A stretch of 64,000 nt of DNA from Planctomycetota bacterium (GTDB lineage: Bacteria; Planctomycetota; UBA1135; GCA-002686595). Where the stretch lies: positions 1 through 64,000 of the forward strand of contig DUBE01000059.1 of assembly GCA_012960475.1 (NCBI GenBank). Reading direction: 5' to 3'. Made by a program: the position numbers and the translations under genes. Under the pieces are notes generated by a model. It made no database searches. It was given only the letters and a program-made list of their open reading frames with translations, and was not told the DNA's origin. This document shows positions 24,977 through 33,462 of the stretch, piece by piece (positions within the stretch are counted from its first letter, which is position 1; every line of letters starts with the position of its first letter).

Positions 24977-26251
24977 CTACTCGTGGCGCAGGGCTTCCAC
25001 CGGATCCATGTTCGCCGCGCGCCAGGCCGGGTAGAGACCAAAAATCACGCCGATGCCCACGGAGATCCCAAAAGCCAGAGCTGGGGCTTGGGGTGTGACA
25101 ATGGTTGGCATGTCCGCCGTGGCTTCCACGATAGCTGGAATGATCAGGCCCAGCGCCACGCCTGCCACTCCGCCGCAGCCCGAGAGCACTGTGGTCTCAA
25201 CCAGGAACTGGATCACGATGTCTTTGCGCTTGGCTCCCAGAGCCCGGCGAATGCCTATCTCCCGTGTGCGCTCGGTGACCGTGGCCAGCATTACATTCAT
25301 GATGCCGATGCCCCCCACCAAGAGGCTGATGCCTGCTATGGAACCCAGCACAATGTTGAAGATGCGTTTGGTCTCCTCTGCCCGCAAGAGCAGCTCAAGC
25401 GGCACGATCACTTCCCAGTCCTTGTCATTGTGCTCACGATCGAGCATGGCGCGGCAGGCGTCCGCAATCATGGGCACATCGGCGGCATTACGCACATCGA
25501 CTATGATCTCGTGGAGTTCCACTTCGGTGATGTCCCGACTGCCGCTGCGCATCTTGACCTGGGTAGTGCCGAACATGCGACGCCCGGCAGAAAGGGGCAA
25601 GAAAATGTCTCCGCCGACCTCGGTGCTGGAGTCAATGCTCACTTGACCGACGGGCCCCCGCGGAAGGACCACGCCCACCACCTCCAGGTACTCGCCTCCG
25701 ATACGAATCGTCTCGCCCACAGGCGAACTGAAAGGGAACAAGTGCCTGGCGACCTCATAGGAAAGCACGCAGGCTGGTTCTTCAAGGGACTCATCGAGCT
25801 CTGACAGAAAGCGCCCCTCATAAATCACGCGCCCCGTGGCATCCCTGTAATCCGAGCGAGTGCAAAGCACCCGGGGACGACAGACCCGAGTCCCTTTGCG
25901 CACCTCCTCGGGCACTTGCATCACTGGGATCACCGACCGCACTCCGGGGTAGGTGTACTCAATACGCAGGCGGTCAGAATCGGTCAGACCATATGCCAGG
26001 ACACGCACATCCTGGTTGGACTGCTGGTCTTCTGGAGGCTTGACCGAGCGCAGGATCACATTCTGGCTGCCCAATTGACGAATTTGCTCCTGGGCAGATT
26101 CGCTTGCACCCTCCCCCACTGCCAGCATGGCAATCACGCTGGCAACTCCGAACAGCACACCGAGAGTGGTCAAGAAAGCTCGCAACTTGTGCAACAGGAG
26201 ACTGCTGATGCCCAGACGAACAGTGCGCAAGAACGGTGAACGAATAATCAT
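24977..26251 (-). CDS. MacB-type ABC transporter permease
   Basis: The 424-residue protein has one N-terminal transmembrane helix (near residues 20-42, with the family phrase LRAFLTTLGVLFGVASVIAML), then a periplasmic domain of about 240 residues, then three helices from residue 290 on. The coupling segment between them is VTERTREIGIRRALGAKRKDI. This is the FtsX/MacB mechanotransmission fold, and the permease is separate from its ATPase rather than fused as in E. coli MacB. It overlaps the ATPase gene by ATGA and is the last gene of the adaptor-ATPase-permease set. With the TolC-like gene this forms a tripartite exporter. Confidence 0.92.
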   Translation of the reverse strand: MIIRSPFLRTVRLGISSLLLHKLRAFLTTLGVLFGVASVIAMLAVGEGASESAQEQIRQLGSQNVILRSVKPPEDQQSNQDVRVLAYGLTDSDRLRIEYTYPGVRSVIPVMQVPEEVRKGTRVCRPRVLCTRSDYRDATGRVIYEGRFLSELDESLEEPACVLSYEVARHLFPFSSPVGETIRIGGEYLEVVGVVLPRGPVGQVSIDSSTEVGGDIFLPLSAGRRMFGTTQVKMRSGSRDITEVELHEIIVDVRNAADVPMIADACRAMLDREHNDKDWEVIVPLELLLRAEETKRIFNIVLGSIAGISLLVGGIGIMNVMLATVTERTREIGIRRALGAKRKDIVIQFLVETTVLSGCGGVAGVALGLIIPAIVEATADMPTIVTPQAPALAFGISVGIGVIFGLYPAWRAANMDPVEALRHE

Positions 26252-26958
26252 GAGCTGCGGTTCTCCACAACCTCTTCAGTGCGTCCGTCGACAAGTTTCA
26301 AGGTGAACTCGGCCCGGAGACCGATACTGCGCTCGTGGGTCACCAGCAAGATCGTCTTGCCCTCGGCATGCAGTTCGTCGAAGACCTCGAGGATTTCCTC
26401 GGCGGTCTTGGTATCCAGATTGCCCGTGGCCTCATCCGCAAGAATCAGATCCGGATCGTTGATCAGGGCGCGAGCGATGGCGACCCGCTGCTGCTGGCCG
26501 CCGGAGAGCTCCGGGGGACGGTGTCCAGTTCGACCTCCAAGGCCCACGCGCTCGGCAAGTTCCTTGGCCCGATCCAAAGCCCAAGGGGGCCACTCATCCC
26601 GGTACATGACGGGCACCAGAATGTTCTCAAGCACATCCAATTGGGGGATCAGATTGTAGCTTTGAAAGACAAAACCCAGCCGCGCACCGCGCAGCTCGCT
26701 GAGCTGGTCGTCATTCAGGGTCGACACGGGGCTGCCGCCCACCAAGTACTCCCCCTCCGTGGGCCGATCGATACAACCCAGAATGTTCAACAGGGTGCTC
26801 TTGCCGCTACCGGAGCTACCCATGATCGACCAGTACTCACCCCGACCAAACTGATGGGTAATGCCATCGAGAGCAGCCACTTCGGTGCCCCCCATTTGGT
26901 AGACGCGCCGAACATTTACAAGTTCGGCCGCCACCTCGGTTTGAGCTTGCAGGGTCAC
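26248..26958 (-). CDS. MacB/LolD-type ABC transporter ATP-binding protein
   Basis: The 236-residue protein has Walker A GSSGSGKSTLLNILG near residue 44, the signature LSGGQQQRVAIARALINDP and Walker B LILADEATGNLDTKT, the form shared by MacB, LolD and FtsE. A Q-loop (FVFQSYNLIPQL) and an H-loop (LLVTHERSIG) are present. It overlaps the adaptor gene upstream and the permease gene downstream by 4 bp each, so the three subunits are translationally coupled. Confidence 0.95.
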   Translation of the reverse strand: MTLQAQTEVAAELVNVRRVYQMGGTEVAALDGITHQFGRGEYWSIMGSSGSGKSTLLNILGCIDRPTEGEYLVGGSPVSTLNDDQLSELRGARLGFVFQSYNLIPQLDVLENILVPVMYRDEWPPWALDRAKELAERVGLGGRTGHRPPELSGGQQQRVAIARALINDPDLILADEATGNLDTKTAEEILEVFDELHAEGKTILLVTHERSIGLRAEFTLKLVDGRTEEVVENRSS

Positions 26959-28904
26959 TCTCCGCCCTTGCCCGGAGTCGATCCGGAGCGCTCACCTGAA
27001 GATGGACGTCCAGAGGAAGGGGAATGTCCAGTGGGGCTTCCTTGTGCACCGCCACCGGCCTTGGAACTTCCGGCTTGACCGCGGCCGGATCTGCCTCCAT
27101 TGGGGCGGCCGCCGCTGGGACGTTGGCCGCGGGCGGAACCTGCGCCACCTTCGCGTGATCGACCTGCGCTGGGCCGGCTGTGTCCAGAGGAGCCCGATTC
27201 AGCGCTGCCTGAAGGGTTGCCTGACGACGTGTCACGACTTCCCCAGGCCGCCGCGCCCGCAGCAGGAGTGGCACCCGAATTGGAAGCGCCAGCAGCGCCC
27301 GGGTAGCCATCACGAGCGCCGCCTTTAGCGCTGGAAGCCCCTCCCGAGGTATTCGGTGCAACCTGCTCTGCCCGGGGTCCGTCCTCGGGAGCACCCGGTG
27401 AAGCACCCTCGGGCTTGAAGTCAGGAGGGGGCGCGAGCAGGACCACATCCCCTTGCGACAGCCCCGCGACAAGAGTCACAAACTGAGCATTGTCCGGGCC
27501 CACCTCAACCACCCGGCGCGTGATTTCGCCCGCTTGACTCTGGAAGACCACTGTCTCGCGGCCATCAAAGAAAACACACTGGCGGGGAACGAAGAGCACG
27601 TCCTCCAAGTCCTCCACAAGGATCTCGACATTGCAGGACATTCCCGGACGCATCTCCTCGTTGCCTCCGTCGATCGCGATCAAGGAGCGGTAGACCCTTT
27701 GATTGGGATTTGACCAATAAGAGCCCGAGTCCGGTAGTTGAGCGACAAAATCCACCCGACCTTCGAACATTTGCCCCGGTAGGGCATCCACACGGACCAA
27801 ACACTTCTGCCCCACCTGCACCCTCTTCAAGCTGGTTTCGTGCAATTTGGCCTCAGCAATCATGCCACCTGCCTGGGGAATCGAAATGATGTCCTGACGC
27901 TCACGCACTTGAGTGCCCTCTTCGATGGGATCCCCACTGCCCCAGCGACTTCTCTCCCGTGCATAAACCAGGATACCGTTCACTGGCGAGTAGAGCTTGG
28001 CCTTGCCCACCTGTTCCCCGATCTTGGTCAACTTGTCCTCTTCACGGGCCAGAGTAAAGCGCGCGGAATCCATGTCCGCCTGAAAGTCCGCCAGGTGGGC
28101 ACGGGCCTGACGCTCGGTTTTTTGCAGGTCACGCTTGCGGGTTTCGATGGCCTGACGCAATTCTTCAAGGCGACGCTCATGGTCGTACTGCAGGGTCAGA
28201 GATTTTTCCCGTTCTGCTTGCCCCTTGGCGATGCGGGCTCGCTCATAGGACAACTCGTCCTGTTCCAAATCATTCTGGGCAGCAAAGTCGTTGGCGACCA
28301 GTTCCCTGGTGAATTCCAGTTCTTTCTTGGCCTGGGCCAGCTCCTGTGCACGCAGGAGAATGTCCTCGTCGAGGCCCTGGATTTGGTGCTGCCACTCGCT
28401 GACCGCGCTGGCAGAGGCGCCATCGGCCCCTGACTTGTCGCGGCCCACGTACTTCTCAAGATCCATCTCAGCGAAGCGCAGTTGCAACTGGGCCTCAGCC
28501 AAGTCAGTCAGGTTTTGGATTTCCTGGATCGCGAATTGCTCTTCAGCCTTGGTCAGGTCAGCCCGCGCGCGATTGACAGTAATTTCCTGCTCGACGCCAC
28601 GGTCCACCAGTTCGCTGACATCCAATTCGCAAACCAGGTCGCCAACCTTGACCATCTTGCCTTCTTCTTCAAGGAAGAGAATCGTACCGCCGCGCTCGAT
28701 TTCGCAGCGCAGGACTGCGGCGTTACTGGCCTCCAGATTGGCGCGCACGGTCTCACTGATGCGTAGGGCACCACTCCGAACCTGGGCGCCCTTGATCTCA
28801 GTGGCCTCTTCACCGCGCAACCAGCCCAATTCCACGATTCCATAACCGAGGCCGACGACCGCGCCGAGTCCCATCAAAGACATGGGTAGGATTCCGTACT
28901 TCAC
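26955..28904 (-). CDS. MacA/HlyD-like periplasmic adaptor with long low-complexity tail
   Basis: Start GTG 28904 is supported by AAGGAG eight bases upstream. An N-terminal membrane anchor covers residues 5-25. A barrel-sandwich half-motif near 60-110 (GGTILFLEEEGKMVKVGDLV) comes first, then a long alpha-helical hairpin/coiled coil to about 300, the second half-motif (AKLYSPVNGILVYARERS), and beta-barrel and membrane-proximal domains to about 490. Residues 495-649 form an unusual tail of Gly, Ser, Pro, Ala and Arg with many RSG and SGG units and no hydrophobic residues to speak of. Such a tail is not part of MacA. It sits 92 bp downstream of the TolC-like gene and is presumably in the same transcript. 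Confidence 0.92.
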   Translation of the reverse strand: MKYGILPMSLMGLGAVVGLGYGIVELGWLRGEEATEIKGAQVRSGALRISETVRANLEASNAAVLRCEIERGGTILFLEEEGKMVKVGDLVCELDVSELVDRGVEQEITVNRARADLTKAEEQFAIQEIQNLTDLAEAQLQLRFAEMDLEKYVGRDKSGADGASASAVSEWQHQIQGLDEDILLRAQELAQAKKELEFTRELVANDFAAQNDLEQDELSYERARIAKGQAEREKSLTLQYDHERRLEELRQAIETRKRDLQKTERQARAHLADFQADMDSARFTLAREEDKLTKIGEQVGKAKLYSPVNGILVYARERSRWGSGDPIEEGTQVRERQDIISIPQAGGMIAEAKLHETSLKRVQVGQKCLVRVDALPGQMFEGRVDFVAQLPDSGSYWSNPNQRVYRSLIAIDGGNEEMRPGMSCNVEILVEDLEDVLFVPRQCVFFDGRETVVFQSQAGEITRRVVEVGPDNAQFVTLVAGLSQGDVVLLAPPPDFKPEGASPGAPEDGPRAEQVAPNTSGGASSAKGGARDGYPGAAGASNSGATPAAGAAAWGSRDTSSGNPSGSAESGSSGHSRPSAGRSREGGAGSARGQRPSGGRPNGGRSGRGQAGSSKAGGGAQGSPTGHSPSSGRPSSGERSGSTPGKGGE

Positions 28905-28996
28905 GCTTCTTGCTCCTTCATCATGTTTACTGTTTTCGGTTGCTGGTGTTCATTCTTGCGGCCCGATCCGCTGCAGATGGTAGGACATTCTACCAA

Positions 28997-30814
28997 CTAT
29001 TGAGTGTGGTCCCCGTGGGCATAAGGGCTCTGCGGTGCTTGTAGGTCAATAAGCGGCGGCGATCCCGCAACATACACCGCGCTGTGAATTCTCACGCTGC
29101 TCATGCCTGTCAACCTCCCCAAGGAAACCGGGTCCAGGCTGATTCCCTCTTCGTCCACCCGCAGGGCTTCCAGATCCAAGTACAAACCCAGGCGCGAGAG
29201 GCTGTAATCCACAAGGGCAGCGGCGCGGCTATTACGGGCTTGACGCAGGTCCTCCTCCGCGTCGAGCACATCCCGGGTGCTGGCCTTGCCATGGTCCAGA
29301 TTCAAGCGCGAACTCTGCACCCGGCGCGTGGCGAGGACCACTGCCCCCTTCTGTAGCTTCCAGGTCTGATGAGCATTACGAGTCTGGCGCAGAGCATCGC
29401 GTACATCCACCACAATGCCGTCTGCTTCGGCTTCCACCGAGCGCCGTCGGGAGTCCAGACTGATCTGCGCTGAGCGCAGGGCGTTGCGCTCGGGAATTCG
29501 ATCCCAAGGCAGGTCAAAGGAAAAGCCCAGACTCCAGCCGGAGGTACGCCAATCGTACTTGAGGGCCGTGTCGTTGGCAGAGGGTGCGGCGATCGAAGCC
29601 TCCAGATCAAGCCCCGCAAGCAAAGCATCCTCGGCCAGAAGCGCACCGCGCAGGCTGTCCTCCAGCTGATCGAGGGAAGTCAGGAAATCCAAACGCTGCT
29701 CAAGGGCCAAATCAACCGCCCGGTCCAAGTCCATGTCAGCCAACAGATCGTCCTCCCCGGAAAGGAGTTCAAATTCAGTACGATCCAAGGGCAGGTTGGT
29801 ATCGATCGGCAAACCCAGGAACAGCATCAGATCGTCCCTGCTCCGCTCCAACCGCGCCCGTTGGACAATCAGCTGATTCTCGGAACGTAATTCATCCTGC
29901 AGGGCCTGGTCAGCTTCAATGCGCGAGAGGCGACCGGAGGCGGCCATGGCTTCGTTACGCCGGCGCAGAGCGACCAGATTCTCGTAATTCGATTCCTGGT
30001 TCTCCAACTCATTGATGGTCTGCATGAGCGAATACAATCGGCCGGCCACGTCCACCGCATACTGCCGCCGAAAGCGTTCGAATGAACGTACCTGATAGAC
30101 CAGATTGCGCTCGGCTTGGGTCAGGGGCTCCAGGGTCACTCGTCGGCCCGCCCCGCGCATCAGCGGTTGGGTGATGGACAAGGACAGATCGTTGCTCAGG
30201 GACCAACCGTCCCCGGTGGAAACGAAGCGCAACAACGAACTTCCGATGGATGTCACTATCCGCGCCCCGCTGCCCAGCACCCGGGTCAAACCCAGGTCCA
30301 GAGAGCCCGATGCCTCGTTGCTGTCGTTGCCAATGCCGTCCATGTTGGCAGCGCCGTCCGCAGAGCCCAACCAGGAAAGGCGCCAACGCTCCAGGGAAAG
30401 GTCCAGGGCGGCCAGGTAGAGAGACTCCTTTTCGCTCTGGAAAGTACGGGAATTGCTCGCAGCGATGGAGAGCAACTCGCGCAAGCCCACCGGCACGTCC
30501 CCCAACTCTTCTCCGGCCAGGATGCGCTGACGCAAGGTGACCCCCTCAGGCTCCAGGCGGAAGCTGCCCTGCTCGCCAAAAAGACTTGCCCGAGCCTCCG
30601 CAAGGATCTGGTAGGAGTCTTCGTCTGCCTCCTGCGCCCAGGATTCGGCGCTGCGACAGCCTGTTAACAGGCCGATTCCTAACAGGCCGATTCCTAACAG
30701 GCCGGTTCCCAATAGCCCAAGGCCCACGGGGTCAGGCAGTGGGAAGGTATTGACCCCCCCCATGGGCAAGGAGCCCGCCGGAGGGGAATCTAGATGAGGC
30801 TGGCGCTTGGACAC
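28997..30814 (-). CDS. TolC-family outer-membrane efflux lipoprotein
   Basis: The 605-residue protein starts at GTG 30814 (basic MSKRQPH n-region); ATG 30763 would lose that charge. The hydrophobic core is a tandem repeat of GLLGI-type pentads ending in the canonical lipobox LTGC at residues 50-53. The remainder alternates long helices and short beta strands in two copies, with the OEP features RNLVYQVRSFERFRRQYAVD, LGLTRVLGSGARIVTSIG and LRQARNSRAAALVDYSLSRL, typical of the TolC channel. It probably is the outer-membrane exit for the MacA-MacB-like proteins encoded immediately downstream. Confidence 0.9.
   Translation of the reverse strand: MSKRQPHLDSPPAGSLPMGGVNTFPLPDPVGLGLLGTGLLGIGLLGIGLLTGCRSAESWAQEADEDSYQILAEARASLFGEQGSFRLEPEGVTLRQRILAGEELGDVPVGLRELLSIAASNSRTFQSEKESLYLAALDLSLERWRLSWLGSADGAANMDGIGNDSNEASGSLDLGLTRVLGSGARIVTSIGSSLLRFVSTGDGWSLSNDLSLSITQPLMRGAGRRVTLEPLTQAERNLVYQVRSFERFRRQYAVDVAGRLYSLMQTINELENQESNYENLVALRRRNEAMAASGRLSRIEADQALQDELRSENQLIVQRARLERSRDDLMLFLGLPIDTNLPLDRTEFELLSGEDDLLADMDLDRAVDLALEQRLDFLTSLDQLEDSLRGALLAEDALLAGLDLEASIAAPSANDTALKYDWRTSGWSLGFSFDLPWDRIPERNALRSAQISLDSRRRSVEAEADGIVVDVRDALRQTRNAHQTWKLQKGAVVLATRRVQSSRLNLDHGKASTRDVLDAEEDLRQARNSRAAALVDYSLSRLGLYLDLEALRVDEEGISLDPVSLGRLTGMSSVRIHSAVYVAGSPPLIDLQAPQSPYAHGDHTQ
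30665..30724. repeat. 15-bp tandem repeat inside the TolC signal peptide
   Basis: Three copies of TAACAGGCCG(A/G)TTCC lie head to tail at 30665-30709, with a fourth diverged copy at 30710-30724. The unit length is a multiple of three, so gains or losses would change the hydrophobic core by five residues without shifting frame. The first two copies are identical, which points to recent duplication or slippage. Confidence 0.85.
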
Positions 30815-30988
30815 GGGTGCACTCTGTGCAGTACCCAGGGTAGCCTCAGAAGACCGGATTGCCGCCAGGAGTTACCCACTCTGAACGCAATCAGGTGGCT
30901 TCGGTGCCTGGGGTGTTGCCAAGCGGGGAAAATCCAGGGCTCTGAAAGGCAAACAACCCCACCAGAGGGGCCTGCTCTGAACTCCTGG

Positions 30989-31762
30989 TCAGGATCCCGG
31001 ACCGCCAGAGAGGTGAGATCCCCAGCCTGAACCTCGGGCTTGAGTCCAGCGACGCTTCAGACTCATGGCCAGGCGCGGGCTCACTCTGCGGGCCCAGGCC
31101 TGGCGCCCCTGTAGCTGAAAGAGAACCAGCTCCCCAGCGCAGAACACCTGACGACGCAACAAGCGACCCTCAAGGGTGCGCCACTCAAAACCGGTCAGCA
31201 ACCCCGAGTCCAAGCTCAAGCCCGCCGCCCGAATCGCTCCGCTGGCGGCGCTCAGCAAGAGGGGATCCTCCGCAGGATCAAAGATACTCAGGACAATTCC
31301 CTGCACTGAGGCAGAACCGGGATCAAGCAACCAGACCGTGTCCAGGGGGCGTCCACCAGCGGCCAGAATCGCGGTCAATCCCCCAGCACCGATGGGGGTG
31401 CCTTCGAATTGCATCTCGCGGGGCGAAGGAGCACCCCAGCAATGTGACTCAAAACGGAGCACCTTTTCCCCGGCGTGTGCTTCTACCAGCCAGGTGCGCC
31501 CGCCCAGCCCGGCCAGAGGCAACTCCCTGTGCACGAACTTGAAGCCCTGCCCGTCCACGGATTCAGTTTGGAGGGTCACCAACGCTCCAGCACGCCAGAC
31601 CAGAGCGCTCTCGAATACCCGCTTCGCCCCGTCCCCAGTCCGCTTGTGGGTCACAACCGCGAGGGGTTCCCCCTGCTCATCGGGCAGCACAAAATGCTGA
31701 CTGCGCACCCCATCTACAAAGGGAGCTGCCGCCAGGGCAAGAATACAGAGGCAAGGACTCAC
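30989..31762 (-). CDS. Exported protein of unknown function
   Basis: The 257-residue protein begins at GTG 31762 with a weak signal (MSPCLCILALAAAPFVDG). The body reads as beta-rich, for example VLRFESHCWGAPSPREMQFE and VFCAGELVLFQLQGRQAWAR, and ends in a basic segment. I recognise no family. It lies 32 bp downstream of a polytopic membrane protein gene and is probably the last gene of that unit, with a 174-bp gap before the TolC-like gene. Confidence 0.65.
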   Translation of the reverse strand: MSPCLCILALAAAPFVDGVRSQHFVLPDEQGEPLAVVTHKRTGDGAKRVFESALVWRAGALVTLQTESVDGQGFKFVHRELPLAGLGGRTWLVEAHAGEKVLRFESHCWGAPSPREMQFEGTPIGAGGLTAILAAGGRPLDTVWLLDPGSASVQGIVLSIFDPAEDPLLLSAASGAIRAAGLSLDSGLLTGFEWRTLEGRLLRRQVFCAGELVLFQLQGRQAWARRVSPRLAMSLKRRWTQARGSGWGSHLSGGPGS

Positions 31763-31794
31763 AATCCCATTATCGTCATCTCAGCAGGAGCAAC

Positions 31795-33462
31795 CTAAGG
31801 CCAGCGTGTGCGGTCCAGACCCTGCAGGAGGGCAGAGAGCCCCAGCCCCGCCAGCAACACCAGACCCAGCACGACCGCCGCGAGCAACAGGGACAGGTCC
31901 ATGTCCCGGCCCAGGCGCGCCAAAGCCAGATGCCCAAAAAGGCGCCCCCTGTGACCCTCCAGGTTCACAGTCGTACCACTCCGAACCGAGTCCTCAACAG
32001 CAAAAACCTCACCCAGCGGAAAACTCCCGTCCCCCACAGCTTGCTGCCGACGCAGAATCCGCCAACGCAAGGCCGTGCGCGGGCCAGACTGCGCTTGTTG
32101 TGTTACCTGCCCAACACCTGCTTCCGCGTCAAGAGTTCGAACCAGACCCGGATCCACCAGACTGCCCGCCACCTGGTTCAGCAACCCGAGCAGCACGATC
32201 AGGCCCACAAAGCCCATCCCAAAGGGCGTGCTCTTGCGGCGATAACCCGCGCTGAACCCTAAGCCAACCCCCATGGCGGGCCCCACAAAAACCAGCAGGG
32301 GCAGCAGCATCACCGGGCCATGAGCATTGCGGTCCCCCATCAAGGGCAAGACCCCGAGCATTGCAAGCACGGTCAGCACTCCCACCAGACGGTCTACTCC
32401 CCAAAGCAAACGCACGGCACCAATGCCCGCAAAGATCAAACAGGGAGCAAAAACCAACAGCAACCAGCCCGCCCTGAGCCAGGCCTGCGGACTCGCCTCG
32501 GCGAGGACGCTTGCATTGTGCACTTGCCAATACCTCATGCCGGCCTGGGCCAGAGGGCCGCTGCCCAACAACTGCCAGGCGATAGCTGCCAGGGCAGGTC
32601 CCATGATGGCCACCAGCGCAGCGATCTGCCCAAAGGGAAGGCTACCCCCACGGGAACGCCTCAACCCCGCCTCCCCAAATGCCAGGGTCACCAACACCAA
32701 AGGCCAGATACGCATGTCCATCAGGAGAGCAATTGCCAAGGCACTGCCCACGGCCCAGAAACGGAAACGACCCACAGTCTTGCCCGCCGCCACCGAACCT
32801 GCCAGATGCAGCAGAGTGGCCCAGGCGTAGCTCAAGAAAGCGGAAGCCAAGAGAGCTGACTCGGGCCAACCAGAGGCAGAACCAAGGCTGGAACCGAAGG
32901 CCACACAACCGGCGGCCAGCGCTGCGCTAGGGCGGGTGGCCCCCATGCTCAGAGCTCCCGAAGCAACCGCAGCACAGCAGATGGCTCCCAGCAGGGGTCC
33001 CAGCAGAGCAGCCAGGAGATGGGCCCAGAATTCACTTGAGTTGCCTGCTGAACTCGCCCTGTAGCGCGCTTCAACCCCAGGCGTGAGACGCTGCAGACTG
33101 TCGCCGAGCAGATGGGCGGGAACCAAGGCAAGAGTCGCTCCGGGGGGAGCATGGGCCAGGGCAAAACTCAAGCCCTCGGCGTCCTGCATGAGAAACCCCA
33201 GATCCGAAGGCTCAGCAGGCGGGCGTGCCTCGACGATCTGTTGGGCCAGAGCAAGGGCCTCGGGAGTCTCGCTCAGGACCGGCGTCCCTCCCCGCCAGAG
33301 GCCGCCCGCCGCTTGGAACAAGGCCTCCTCATGTGCACTGGGAGGCAGCCAACGCACGCAAAGCAACTGCACCAACAAGGTCAAGAGGAACACCCCGCGC
33401 ACCAGATCAGGACGCGCATCCTGACTGCTTATCTTGGAGGTCTTGTTGGGGCCTAGCTTCAC
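31795..33462 (-). CDS. Polytopic membrane protein, possible GT-C-like
   Basis: I chose GTG 33462 because it gives a GTGA overlap with the upstream gene and is preceded by GGAGG at good spacing; an ATG at 33489 is the alternative. The protein is about 555 residues with roughly a dozen hydrophobic helices and a large N-terminal extracytoplasmic loop (residues 45-130, PSAHEEALFQAAGGLWRGG). Topology and the loop after helix 1 resemble GT-C glycosyltransferases or dolichyl-phosphate-mannose-protein-mannosyltransferase-like proteins, but no D-D/E motif is certain. It is coupled to a second membrane protein upstream and a sulfatase-fold protein before that. Confidence 0.7.
   Translation of the reverse strand: MKLGPNKTSKISSQDARPDLVRGVFLLTLLVQLLCVRWLPPSAHEEALFQAAGGLWRGGTPVLSETPEALALAQQIVEARPPAEPSDLGFLMQDAEGLSFALAHAPPGATLALVPAHLLGDSLQRLTPGVEARYRASSAGNSSEFWAHLLAALLGPLLGAICCAAVASGALSMGATRPSAALAAGCVAFGSSLGSASGWPESALLASAFLSYAWATLLHLAGSVAAGKTVGRFRFWAVGSALAIALLMDMRIWPLVLVTLAFGEAGLRRSRGGSLPFGQIAALVAIMGPALAAIAWQLLGSGPLAQAGMRYWQVHNASVLAEASPQAWLRAGWLLLVFAPCLIFAGIGAVRLLWGVDRLVGVLTVLAMLGVLPLMGDRNAHGPVMLLPLLVFVGPAMGVGLGFSAGYRRKSTPFGMGFVGLIVLLGLLNQVAGSLVDPGLVRTLDAEAGVGQVTQQAQSGPRTALRWRILRRQQAVGDGSFPLGEVFAVEDSVRSGTTVNLEGHRGRLFGHLALARLGRDMDLSLLLAAVVLGLVLLAGLGLSALLQGLDRTRWP

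Noticed and set aside
26955..27430. A second gene on the opposite strand over the adaptor tail
   Set aside because: Long alternative frames arise from GC-rich low-complexity DNA, and the adaptor frame has a strong start and intact overlaps with its neighbours.
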